Part shown: piece after piece, positions 41,900-54,138 of the stretch
Layout of the letters: every line of letters starts with the position of its first letter
How positions within the stretch are numbered: the first letter of the stretch is position 1
Assembly: GCF_900090045.1 (NCBI RefSeq)
Contig: NW_021638300.1
Location: 38,705-102,704, forward strand
Direction of reading: 5' to 3'
From: Plasmodium malariae
Taxonomy: Eukaryota > Apicomplexa > Aconoidasida > Haemosporida > Plasmodiidae
DNA length: 64,000 nucleotides
The notes under the pieces: model-generated
The model's input: the letters and a program-made list of their open reading frames with translations, nothing else
Database searches by the model: none
What the model was told of the DNA's origin: nothing
Made by a program: the position numbers and the translations under genes

Positions 41900-42600
41900 A
41901 TAAAGAAAAATATATTTATAAACGTATAATAAAGTTTTTATTTTAATATTTTTAAAAAATACACTTTAATTAAAATGAAATAATTTAAATTTATTCCTAA
42001 TTATACTAGGTATATTATTAAATTATTTCATCGAGTGTACTAATTAAATAGTATTTTTGCAAATCCTTTTCTTAATAAACTAAGGGAAAAAAATTTTATT
42101 CCATATTATTTTGAAATATTGAGTTCCCATAAAATATACAACATATAGAATACATATATAGTAGGTTTATCTATTATTAAAATATTAATTACAAATTTTA
42201 TAGATATTATCCTAATAACAATTAAATATTATAAACATTATATTTCACGACTTATTATTAAAAAAAATATCAATTTTTATAACAATATAATAATAAAAAA
42301 AAATCAATGAAAAAAATATAATTATATGTTTCTTAAATTATAACATATGATCCAATTACTCCTTGAATTAATATATTATTTTTTATCGTATAATATATTT
42401 AAAAAATTAAATTTATTTTATTCTACCTAATATATGATTTAGTATCTATTTTAAAGTCAAATTAAGACTTTTGTTTTATATTCGTACCATAATTTTTAAA
42501 AGTTGTAATCTTTGCGTTCAAGTGGTATTACGTAATTTTAATGAAAATTATTTATAATCATGTACTAAATTTTTTATTATTTTTTTTTTTTAACTATATC
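41900..42600 (-). repeat. Orphan 5' flank of an exported-protein gene
   Basis: Resembles the flanks before the other exported genes. It has TTAAATTATTTCATCGAGTG then TACTAATTAAATA (compare 763-790: TTAAATTATTTAATAGAGTA then ACTAAATAA), and the element ACATATAGAATACATATATA then TTTATCTATTATT at 42131-42178. No exon 1 ATG with the hydrophobic pattern follows on its left; instead the complete 5' flank of the 40034 gene is there. The most likely cause is a tandem duplication or deletion of a gene body. Confidence 0.5.
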
Positions 42601-44412
42601 TATTCAGAAGTAACAATAATATAATAAAAAAACAAAAAACAAAATACCTATTGCTATAATAGAACTGTTACGTATATCAATGGATATATATTTTATTTGA
42701 ATGAAATAAAATATTTGAATATATTATATTAACCTGTATAATTAACAAAAAATACAAAAATAATTGATTTTTTAATTAAAATGTATATTAGATATATTTT
42801 CACATTCCTAGGAATAACTGCTTGTACATAATAATATCATATTCCCTTTTAACTTGAGTATGCTTTTTACAAAGAAATAATCGTGAATGAGACATTTTAT
42901 TTATATAAAAATATTTTTTAAAAGTGTATTTAAGTTTAATAACTAAAAAAAATATTAACTTCATGTGTTTGCGTTCATTTATATCTATATAAAATCAATT
43001 TTAATAAATAAAAATATTCGAAAAACCATTCCATAACCAAATTTCTGTATTAGATATATTGAATGAAACGAAGCAAACAAATATATAATTTTGTACATAC
43101 AAATTGTTAAAAATTATCTAAAAAATAATAACCATATTATTTATAAATTATCTATAAAAATATAATTGTTTTTTCTTATTTATTGTGTTTAATAAATTGT
43201 AATTATTTTGAAGATGTTATTAATTGTTTCTATAAAATACTTATATTTTTATATATATTTAAAATGTTTTCAAACGTTTACACACTACATAATTATAGAC
43301 AATCTTGAAAAATAGAACGCATATATAAATATTTAAATACACTTTAATCTATTATTTCAAAAATAAAATAAATATAGATTGTTTACAGATAAAGAGAATT
43401 TTTATATTCATAGATATATAGTACACATTAAAATATATATGATCATTAAAAACAAAACAAAACAATTCCATAATATAATACATTCATATGTTTTTATCTT
43501 AAACTAATTACTTTTATTGTTTTATAATAAAAAAAAATTAACAAATTATATAGATTATATATTTTCAATATAATATATATTTAAGTATAATTTCCAAAAT
43601 TATATTTAATATAGCAGCCGAATACACTAATAATAAATTAAATTCGTTTAGCTCTTCCTTTATTTTTAAACATTCATAATTTTAATTTAAAAAACTATTA
43701 AAATTAATCAATATTTAATATATATATTATATAATTATATACATTTTTTTTTTTTTTTAAACCATGCCTAAACATCCCCACCTATTTCAAAAAGGGATTA
43801 ACAAAAAATATATTCTATAAAACATATTTCATAAAAGATATTTTATATATTATACTTTTACTAATTACAAATATGTATATGTAAATGCAACAAAACAAAT
43901 TCACATTCTTACATAAATTATAAAATAGGACATATTTATAGTTAATATAAATCTAATAATACATTTTAGTAAGTACTTCCATAAATAATAATTTTAGACT
44001 TAAGCTGTAGAAGAATAGGAAGTACCACATATTATATTTATAAAATAACATACTATTTCAATATAATTATGTAAATTATCCTATTATATATTAATTTTAA
44101 CTCAGAAAATTTTATTTCAAATAAAAACCTGCTTACATATAAAAAAATATATAAAAAAATCGAAAATGCGACATTAAACAGAGGTAACATATTAATGAAC
44201 ACATTTAAAAAACTTAAAACATTTAAATTCACAAAAAAAATTAAAACATATTCTTTTACAGTTAAATATATGAATGGGTATATTTATGTAAATTTACTTA
44301 TACAATTTTTACTATTTTGCGAATATTTATTAAGAATATCACTAAAGATAATATATATTAGTTCTTATTGGATATTTCTTTTTACAAAGAATAATATCTC
44401 TTATTATTCATT

Positions 44413-45394
44413 TTATCTTTTTCTGAACTTAATTTTTTCATATTTTTTAACTTTTTTATGATGATAAATAATCCCCAGTATTAATGTGAAACCCAATATA
44501 ACGAACGGTATGAAATATATTAGAATACCAAATAAATTCCATAATATGTTTATTTCACTAACAGCCGTCGATGCTTCCTTAAAAGCAGGTTTCCAAAACC
44601 CCTTGAACGTTTTCAATAATCCTAAAAAATTTTTCAGAGAACCATCAGCCAAGATTTTTAAATGGGTAGAAAGCCCTAATGCACCCCATAACCCCTCATT
44701 CCCACCAATCAAATCCCATGATAAATCTACTAAGAATATGATTAATAACAGTGAAAAAAATAATAAAGGTAAAGTAAGTCGTAATCTGTATTTTTTAAGC
44801 ATTATTTTTTTGTACATCTTATCAGTAATTGTTCTGTTTTTTTTAAGAAAATTCTCATAATCAAGCTCCTTGAATATTTTTTTTTCCAAATGGGAATATT
44901 TTTTGGTTTCAAATGTACAAGATTTTTTATTCATATCTTTTTTACGACTTCTTGTTATACTTGGTGAACATCCATTTGATTTATTCACTTTTCTTTGCAA
45001 CCCTTCCTCACTGTTACATATATCTTTTTTGTTGGTCAAAACAATATTTGGCATTTCTTCTTTTGTAAATATAACCTTTGAATCGATATTATACTTATAT
45101 CCTCCTAGTAATCGATAATTTCTTGCTTCAAATTCTTTCGCACAATTGCAATGCTTATTCAATGACATGTCAAACATGCCCTAAAAAAAAATGTAAATAT
45201 TTTATATTTAATAGTATAAATAAGACAGAGGTAAAAAAAAGGTATTAATAGAGAAAAAAAACAAAAAATATTATGATTTCAAATATCCTTAAATAATATT
45301 TTCATACAACATCACTGTTAAAATGAAACATCCAAGATAATAGGATAATCTCAACAATATCAATAAGTAAGTGGGTTTTTGTTTTTTGTTCCAT
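44413..45394 (-). CDS. fam-l-type exported protein (KKIFKELDY type)
   Basis: Two exons, 284 residues. Exon 1 is 45308-45394 (29 codons, MEQKTKTHLLIDIVEIILLS...), with a GTATGA donor. Exon 2 is 44413-45180 after TTTTTTTTAG, opening GMFDMSLNKHCNCAKEF. The PEXEL-like site is ARNYRLLGGYKYNIDSK. The core is LEKKIFKELDYENFLKKNRT. The membrane segments are LRLTLPLLFFSLLLIIFLVD and LFGILIYFIPFVILGFTLIL, separated by a loop of about 70 residues rich in G, L and K. The tail is YHHKKVKKYEKIKFRKR. The frame is intact. The long plus-strand frames at 44486-44860 and 44870-45118 are its shadows. Confidence 0.87.
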
Positions 45395-48300
45395 GATTCA
45401 GATATTTAATATTATAATATAATCAATAAAGAAGAAGTTAATAATAATACATTATACTTCTAATGATAAAACGAAATATTTAAAATAATAAAAAAAAATT
45501 TATTATTTCTGTATAAATATATAATAAAATATATATAAATATAATGTAGGTTACATGTTCTATAATCAAAATTAATTTTTAAAATGCATTATGTAATATT
45601 TATCTTAATTTTATTAAAAAAAAAAAATAACTTTCTCTGAAATCATATATTTCGATTTAATACATATATATTTAAAATATATAATTTAAATATTCAGTGT
45701 AGTGTTATAATGATATAATACTTTTATTAATCTTTTTCAGAATAAATTATGAAAAAAATATTCAAATACTTATTATATGTAAATATTGAGTTTATACACT
45801 ATGTAGAATGTAGAGAATATAAATATAATATATTCCTTTATATATTAAAAAAATAATTAATAATGTTAAAAATTATAAACATTTAATAATTCTGATTATA
45901 TGAATTTTTATTTTGAAAACGTTGATTTTTATCAATAAAATATCATTTATTATAATAATATAATAATAATAATAATATAAGAAAAAAAACATATTAATTA
46001 TATTAATTAGAACAAATGCATTAATTCCTCCTGAAGTAAATATACTTTTTTATAGTATATAAATTCTTTTTAAAATAGAAATTTATCGAACTACTTAATC
46101 TATGTAGGAATATATATTCTAAAAGCAAACAAGGTGTAATTTTTTATTTTTGCACCTTAATATTTGAAAATCATAATTTTTAATTACGTTTAAGTTATAC
46201 CTTCCATCTAAAATAAATTTTTTTACATTCATGTACATAGATCTTTAAATTTATTTTTTTATATATTCTAAAGAAATATAAGAATATTAAAAAAAAAAAA
46301 ATGTTTAAAGGTAAAGCAGATATATAACTGATACAATAAATTTCATTAATTTAAAAATATATCAACTGAAGCAAATTTACTAAAGATATATATATGACAC
46401 AATATACTTATAAAATTGTGAAATAATAAAAATACTTTCAACCAAAATATATGACTTAGTGATTATTCAATTCATAATATTAGTATGAATAAATTACTTT
46501 TTATATATTCTTTTGAAAATACATAATCCCAGAAACATATTTATTAGGGTAACTAGAATAAATGAGCATAAATATATTATTCCCATATATATCTCTTACA
46601 TATTGTAACCATTAGAAATTTAAATATAAAAAAGTTTTATAAAAAATATTCCAGTCAAAAGAAATTTCAATTGATATAATTCTTTTTAATAAATACTATC
46701 TTTTCAATTAATAATTAAAATCAAAAAGGAAATAGATAAACTTGTAATACTATTTCTAAGTTATAAAAAAAAGAAAAATAAATTTTCTTATACTAAAATT
46801 ATCATAATTTTTTTTTTTAATATATATATATTATTTTCTTTATGTCTTTTATCAAGACACTTAGGTTCTATCTTTTCGAACATTTTTAACACCTCACATT
46901 TTTTTTCTCATCTAATGCTTATGTATATAATATGATTTAATCCATTATAAAAATTTATAATAATCTATACACAAAAATTATAAAATATATTATGCAAAAT
47001 AAGTGCACTATATAATAAAATACTGCTAAATATTTACTTATAAATATTGTTATTTTTAGAAACATTTATTGATCCTAAGTATTTTTTGATCTATTTATTT
47101 TAAAAAACAATTAGTTATTCATCTAGATTATTTACATTCTCTAAATAAAGAGACCATATATAAATATATTAATTTACAGGAAAATATTTAATTTTTCCCT
47201 TATATATATGTCATATGTTTTTATTGTTTATAATATAACAATAGTGTTTAAACACTTTTCTAATTATATCATTTTTATGTTTATTTAATAATATTATTAA
47301 TACTTAATACATACATATAAAAGAAGATAAATATAATATTAAATTACAATTTCCATAACATTATTTCATGTTTATGAAAATCGTATATTCTAACATATTA
47401 ATAAATAATGCGTTCATTTAAATAAGCAATTTTTATAGAATTTATTGTATTACTTACTTGGTTTTAACCGTAACTTAAATGAATCTATTCTTTTGTTGTT
47501 CAACAAAGGTAAAATTCCCGAAAATCCTCCCTTTTTTATATTTTTAACACATTTTATATTTGCTTTAATTTTAGTAAATTTTTATTTTTCCATTAATATA
47601 TATAATATGCTTATATATGGTGAAAAATATTATTTATTATTTAATATCCATATAAATGTACGTATTATATAAAAAGGAAATATTTCTTGTACATAAATGG
47701 AAAACGTTAGAAATGAATATAATAGTAATAAAAATAATATGTCTAGGTTCTAACACATAAACGCTTAAAATATACTAATGAACTAAATGAACCTGTAGAA
47801 TCTCAATGATACATAATTTATGTTAAATACTCTTTCTAAGATAGCGTGTCATTGGTACAAGAACTTTCTGAACTACTACATTTTAATATATTTGTTTATA
47901 TTCTTTAATAACATTAACATATATTGTAGTATTTTTAATATTATTTATCTAAAAATATAAATATTCTATTCAAATATTTCAAGCACATCTCTAAAAATAA
48001 CCAATCTCCTCAGACAAGTCATTAACATCGTAATAGTGCAGTATTGAAAAATATGTAATATTTTCTAATACTAGCTTATGCTATTTTAATTTTCCTATTC
48101 TCTTCAATAAAAAACAGATATAATGATTTCGAAATATTCAGATAAAAAAAATGATTAATAAACTAGCTTGCATTCTGAAAATAATCTAAAATATTCTTGT
48201 AACAATAGGTGTTATATAACATGTTATATTGTAAAAAATTCGTATTTATAAATGTTCAATAATAAGGATCGTTCCGCATACAACATAAAGTAATAAAAAA

Positions 48301-51300
48301 CTTAAAGAAAGTGTTTTTTTAGAAAATACAAAAAAAAAAAAGATTATAACAACTTTTTTTAATATTAATATTGTAGAAGCAATATCATATAAATGAGTAT
48401 AAATCTAAAAGAACGACAAAACGTTAGCGTAATAAGACTCGTTTGAACAAGTTTACAAAGGTAAAAGAAAAAAATATAGAAAATCAAAAAAAAAATATTT
48501 ATGAAAAGTTATATTTTATAAAGTAGATACATATAAATTGTGAAAAATCGTCAATTCTAATTTGATATACTGTACCTATATTATCATTTAATACACCCAT
48601 TCACAAAAAGCGTATTACTTTTTATAAGCAACTCATCCATATTATATGTATAAATGGAAATCTAAGAGAAAAGACGAATTAATAATTATAAAATATTAAT
48701 ATTAATAATAGCTGTAATAAACTTACAGATTAATCATTAAATTAACTAACTATTCTTAATAATAAATATATCTTGTCCTTTTATATATAATTGAGCATAA
48801 GTAATAACATTTGTACTTATTTAATTAAATAGTGTGAATGTAATAAATTATTGAACACCAATTTTAAATTATCTTTGTTAAAATAATAGAATTTTATATT
48901 AAATGAATTGAAAATATTGCAATTATATGTAAATCAAAAAGATTAAAACATATTATTTAAAACATAACTATATTATCAAATATTTTACATTAAGATAACA
49001 AAGACAAATAAAATTTATTTCATATTTGTTGAAATCATATATATATATATGAGTTACTTTTATAGAGTGTTTCGATTCTATATTTATATCTACAACTAAA
49101 ATAATATATGTAAAATTAAAATATATCATAAAATAAATTTTTTCATATACATTATTTTTAAGGATGTATTCATTATTAGAGGGTATTAATTATTATATAT
49201 ATGTATGTTATATAATATGAACTATAAATTTTAATACGTAAATTCTATTTATAGTAATATATATCACAGTTACTGCGTTGTTCTTTTATACATAATTAAT
49301 AAGAAAAAAATATGTTATATTATTTAAAGTTACTAAAAAATGTAACATTGTATTAGCTGTATATATATTTTAGCTTCATCCTCTACTTCGTCATATATAT
49401 CCATTGATATTCTGTTATTATAATTTATGTGAAAAATTTACCTATCATTATATATATTTTATTGTTAAATATTTTTTAAATAAATAATATGTTCGTGGCA
49501 TTATGAAGGAATATTTAATAACTAATATGAATATTTATTAATTTTTTCATTACTTTTAATTAAATGTAAACGGTGAACTCCATTAATATAAATTAAATTT
49601 GTTCATATATTACAACAAAATAACGAGAAATATATTTAAAAAAAAAATTTCTATATATATATTTATAAAACAATAAAAAAACAAAATATACATATATTTA
49701 TTAGATTATAAAAAATAAAATAAAGAAGAAAAAAAAATATATTGTTATATAAATATTTAAAGCAATTAACTTGAATTTCTTCCAGTAGGTTCTCATATAT
49801 TTATGAAAATAATATATTGTTTTATGTGACCTCATATTCATCTAATATTATATGTTATTTTTGTAGTATGCGTATCACACATATAATATATTCAAACATA
49901 AAAATTTAAAAATATAATTACTAGAAAAAAAATAAAATATTTTTACGTATATTCCCGCATGTAGGCTTATTAATCAAAATATATTTAAAATAAATGAGAT
50001 ATAAAGTAAGGAAATAAAACAAAAAAATATATAAAACAACAAATTTGTATAAATATAAATTCAGAAATTATAAATAAATAAAACCTATAACACTTTAATA
50101 GAGCAAAATGATTAAACATTATCGTAATAACTTATTTGTTTATGTTAAGTAATTATTTACAATTGTTTGTAATAAAAATGCATTTATTTATTAATTTACT
50201 TATTATTCTATATCTCTTGTGTTATAGTTTCAAAAGAAAAATTAAAATTAGTAAATGTATTTTTAAATTATGGTACATTAACCTATGATATTCGCATTAC
50301 ATTTAAAATTTTATCTAATTTCATATAGTGATTCATATATTAAAATGTATTATAAAATAATATATTAACATTTTCATTTTTAATGGAAAAACTTATTTGT
50401 TATTGTTGTTTAAATGATATTCTCATATAGTTATGCAAAATAAAAACAAAAAATAAAGGTTATTTTTTTAATATATTCATTAGAATATATCTTTAAATAA
50501 TTACAAAAACAAAATTAGGGGGTTCGATATATTTTATATAATTTAATATAGTATAATAATTCATTTACATGGAAATATAATATTATTAATATTATTCATT
50601 AAAACATTATAATATAATTTACTACTTTTTTAAATGTATAGAATAATTAATTTTGTTACAAAAATATCCAGAGAATTATACTTATTTCGAATAAATAGTT
50701 GAATTTGCTTTTTTTATTTAATATATCTAAATATTCATTTTATTAAATAAAATATAGCCAGTATGAATTCATTCATAAATAAAAGAAGTAATACGCATGT
50801 ACAGAACATATATATATGAAATATATTACTCTATTTTAAAATTTTATTAATCGAATTATATATATAACTCAAATAGTTCAATTTTAGATAAGTGTTATAT
50901 ATATATAATATTAAGTGTCATTTACAATTTAATTGTATGAGGTGTCTAGTATCACATCGAAAATTTAGTATAATTTATATATTATCTATTCTGATCCTTA
51001 GACATAAGTAGTAAATACGTAAAAGCATTAACAAAATAATTATGGCAAAATTATAGCTAGTATTAAAAATAAATAACAAAAATAATATAATAAAATAGAA
51101 ACATACTAACAGCACTAATAATTATTTGTTTTCTTAATTATATAGTTTCGGAGAAACATAATAATACGGTGAATTATTTATATTAATACATACAATTTTA
51201 TTTATATTTTTTGATCTTCATTAAAATAAAATGAAAAAATGCAGTATATTAACACTGTTTTTCTATAATGAATTGTATATTACATGATGCATCTCATATG

Positions 51301-51643
51301 TATGTTTATATTGTTAGCAACTTAACTTTCTCTTTATATAGAAAACATGAAATTGTTCATAAAAATATTTACTTAACTTGTATTAAATATTAAAGTAAGT
51401 TTAGGTAAATATCTGGTTATTATATATTTAACGTTAATTAATATAAATAGATTATAAAATAAATAGTAATGCTTTCATTATTTAATATTTCATATAAAAA
51501 TTATTATGTAAAAGATAATTTTATAATTTCTTTTAATTAGGAAATATTAATTTAACAATATGCTTTTGTAAAATATAACATAATAAATTTTTATTTTTTT
51601 TTTCAGATATATATTCAGAGCACACTGTAATATTACAGTCACC
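45395..51643. other. Long gene-poor stretch
   Basis: More than 6 kb without a supportable gene. It begins with the 5' flank of the 44413 gene. A 75-residue T-rich plus-strand frame at 47445-47672 has no recognisable motif. Slightly less AT-rich patches occur near 47820-48120 and 48380-48650, where I found no consistent frame. The last few hundred bases should hold the STP1 promoter; I see no specific element. Confidence 0.4.
45800..45846 (-). promoter_or_regulatory. Upstream element of the gene at 44413-45394
   Basis: TATGTAGAATGTAGAGAATA then an AT run and ATTCCTTTATATATT, about 405 bp upstream of the start. The left arm is typical; the right arm is weak. Confidence 0.35.
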
Positions 51644-54138
51644 ATGGAAAAATGTTTTAACTCGGTATTATTAATTATTTTTTAAGATGCATAATTTTAA
51701 TTATAAACTACTTATACACTATAAAATTATAGCACAAATATCGTAAAAAGTATCCATAAATTATACTTAATATTTCTTTTGAATATAGTATCCAAATGTT
51801 CTTGCTTTTAGAGCGTTACAGTTGCTTACAAATGCCCAATTTAAAAACGTTGGTATTTATATTCTATCTCAAATCTCTTCTTTAAAAAGTGAAAATAAAA
51901 AAGAAAAATTTAGAGAAAAATGCAAGAACCTGGCTAATTATCTAATTAATTCGAAAGATCCATATGGACATTATCAAGAATATATTTGGAAAGGAGCACT
52001 AAGAACTTGGTATAATAAGTACTTTACAGGGATAACTCAACATGGTGGATGTTTTATGATTTTTAACAATGAAGAAAAAAATCTTTTAGAATTAATTTAT
52101 GATGCAGATGATTTTTGCTCAAAAAAGAAACAATATATTGAAATACTAAGTATTTATAAAAAAAATAATAGTAGCATATATGACTGTAATAGTGATCAGA
52201 ACTGTTTAAGTACATGTGGCGAATATAAAACGTGGTTTGAATATAGTAAGAAAAAACTTCAGGATAAAAGGAGTTTCATTGAAAAAAACTGCAAAAACAA
52301 AAAGGCACTATTGGAATTTCCAACAACCAAATGCAACATACTGAAACCTGAAACATTTAATCAAACTCCTGTATGCATATTTAACCCTCCAGCTATACCT
52401 GAAGATTCTCAGTCTAAATCAAAAAGTGTGGAATCAGAAGAAGATAAAATTAAGGGTCAAGCTCTATCTGCACCTGATAATCAAAAAAACAAAGAAGATT
52501 CATCTACACATTCAGATAAGGATGAAGATAAAAACTCTCCACAATCTGAAGTTCTAAATAAGGAAACCAAAACAAGTCAAATTAGTCTTACAGAAAATGA
52601 AACATCACAACATCATTTACAGTCTGAATCTATAGGTACACAATCTCAAGATTCAATAAAACGCCATGATACTGATATTATGTCATTACCTCCTAATGTG
52701 TCAAATTCTGTCTCACTAACACCTTTCCCCACACACCCTATAATTCAAAGTAATGCTACTAATAATTTTTTTATATTTTAAATAATTAAACTAAATAATA
52801 TATATATTTATAAAATTATTATAGGTCCCACAGCAAATTCACATAAGATATATATATCACATATTTTAATAAGTTTTTTAGTAATTATAATATTTTCCAT
52901 TTTTATGAAAGTAAAATTAAATTTAATTATTAAAAGTATAATAAACATTTGATTATTATAATAATTTATACTATAAATGATTTATTATTACATTAAAGCA
53001 CGTATTAATAGGTCTTTTCAAAAAAAAAAAGAAGATAAAAAAAAAACAAACAAAATTTCTAAAGATTCTACTACCTCCATGGTCTGACGGAAAAAACATG
53101 TTTTTAACAGATGGCCCTTTTAGAGGATCAATATTTGATGATGATGAAATCATAAAAAAAATAGAAATACATGAAGAACACAAAATAAAAAATGTAAACA
53201 CGACAAATATAAAAAAGAAAAGTTCAAAAACTATAATAGAAGTACATATGCAAGTACTCAATGAATATAAAAAGGATGAATGGGAATCAACTAAAGTACA
53301 ATTATTAGAAATATGCATAGAAGAGATCATGAAAGAGCATTATAGAATATATAATAATATAACAAATAATGAACATATAGAGAATATAAGTAGTAGCAAT
53401 GAGAATGAAAAAAACAAAATACTATGGAATAAGTGGAGCAAAGCGCATAGAAGTCTTTCTGAAAATCTTAAAAAAGCATATTGGTTTATAAATTTAAAAA
53501 ATGAATGGAAAAAAGAAAAATCTTCCTTAAAAAAAACTGAAGAATTTAATAAGAATCATAAAAAAGAAATTCAAAAACTTCCATTTATAGAAAGAGAGAA
53601 AGAGTTATGGAAACGGTGGATATCAAAAAAAATTATTATTATAGAACAATATATTGAACAGGACTTGTCTGAGGAAATAACAGAGGAATTACAAAATATG
53701 TCTTGTGAATATGAAAATGAAGGAACTCACGAATATAAAACTTTGATAAATACAAGAGAAGTGGAGAACAAAGTAGGTTATAAAGAATTATATAAATATA
53801 TAAAGAAAAAATTACTAACAAAATTTTGCATACTCGTACTTATGCTAATATTAGATGAATGCCAAAAAGAGGAACATATGGAATATAAGGAATCTTATTT
53901 GGATAATTCCATAAATGAATGGAAAAAGGATGAAATAACAAAAAATATAACTGATATGAGCGCAGACGCTTCGGAAAATAAGGAAAACAGCGGTGATAAA
54001 GTAAATACGAAAAATATGGAAAATATTAGTTATATATGGAAGGATAATTTTAGAAAAGAGTTAAAATATTGGACTACAGAAGATGATACATATGTAAATT
54101 CCATGAATAGTGATAATTACATAAGCAAATACTATTGA
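51644..54138 (+). CDS. STP1: STP1/SURFIN-like transmembrane protein
   Basis: Four exons reconstructed, 724 residues. Exon 1 is 51644-51664 (MEKCFNS, GTATTA donor). Exon 2 is 51822-52749. The phase-compatible acceptor is TTACAG before TTG; the more usual-looking TTTTAG at 51811 would shift the frame. Exon 3 is 52825-52910 and exon 4 is 52999-54138. Phases match at all junctions (0, 1, 0). The ectodomain has REKCKNLANYLINSKDPYGH, ALRTWYNKYF, HGGCFMIFNNEEKNLLELIY and spaced cysteines to about residue 190. A Ser/Glu/Lys-rich spacer follows to about residue 310. Exon 3 encodes the membrane segment ISHILISFLVIIIFSIF. Exon 4 begins with a poly-lysine stretch and KFLKILLPPWSDGKNMFLTD. It then has SKTIIEVHMQVLNEYKKDEW, LWNKWSKAHRSLSENLKKA and further tryptophan-rich repeats, like SURFIN cytoplasmic regions. 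Likely role: variant antigen on the red cell or merozoite surface. Exon borders are predicted. Confidence 0.82.

Larger units (their letters stand above)
40912..44412. other. Intergenic with an extra copy of an exported-gene 5' flank
   Basis: The 5' flank of the 40034 gene occupies about 40912-41900. A second, similar flank follows at about 41900-42600 with no gene attached. The shared 3' segment of the 44413 gene (TTCCAAAATTATATTTAATA at about 43590, then AATACACTAATAATAAATTA) lies about 830 bp past its stop. No gene seen; the frame at 44195-44461 overlaps the 3' end of that gene and is not supported. Confidence 0.45.

Noticed and set aside
44486..44860. 124-residue plus-strand open frame
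   Set aside because: Lies wholly antisense to the fam-l-type exon 2 at 44413-45180, whose protein has clear family motifs; no family match on the plus strand.
47445..47672. 75-residue plus-strand frame in the gene-poor stretch
   Set aside because: No motif, paralogue or splice context; composition is typical of T-rich intergenic DNA.
53639..53821. Minus-strand open frame within STP1 exon 4 (and the one at 52971-53330)
   Set aside because: Antisense to the lysine- and tryptophan-rich STP1 coding sequence; T-rich composition follows from that.
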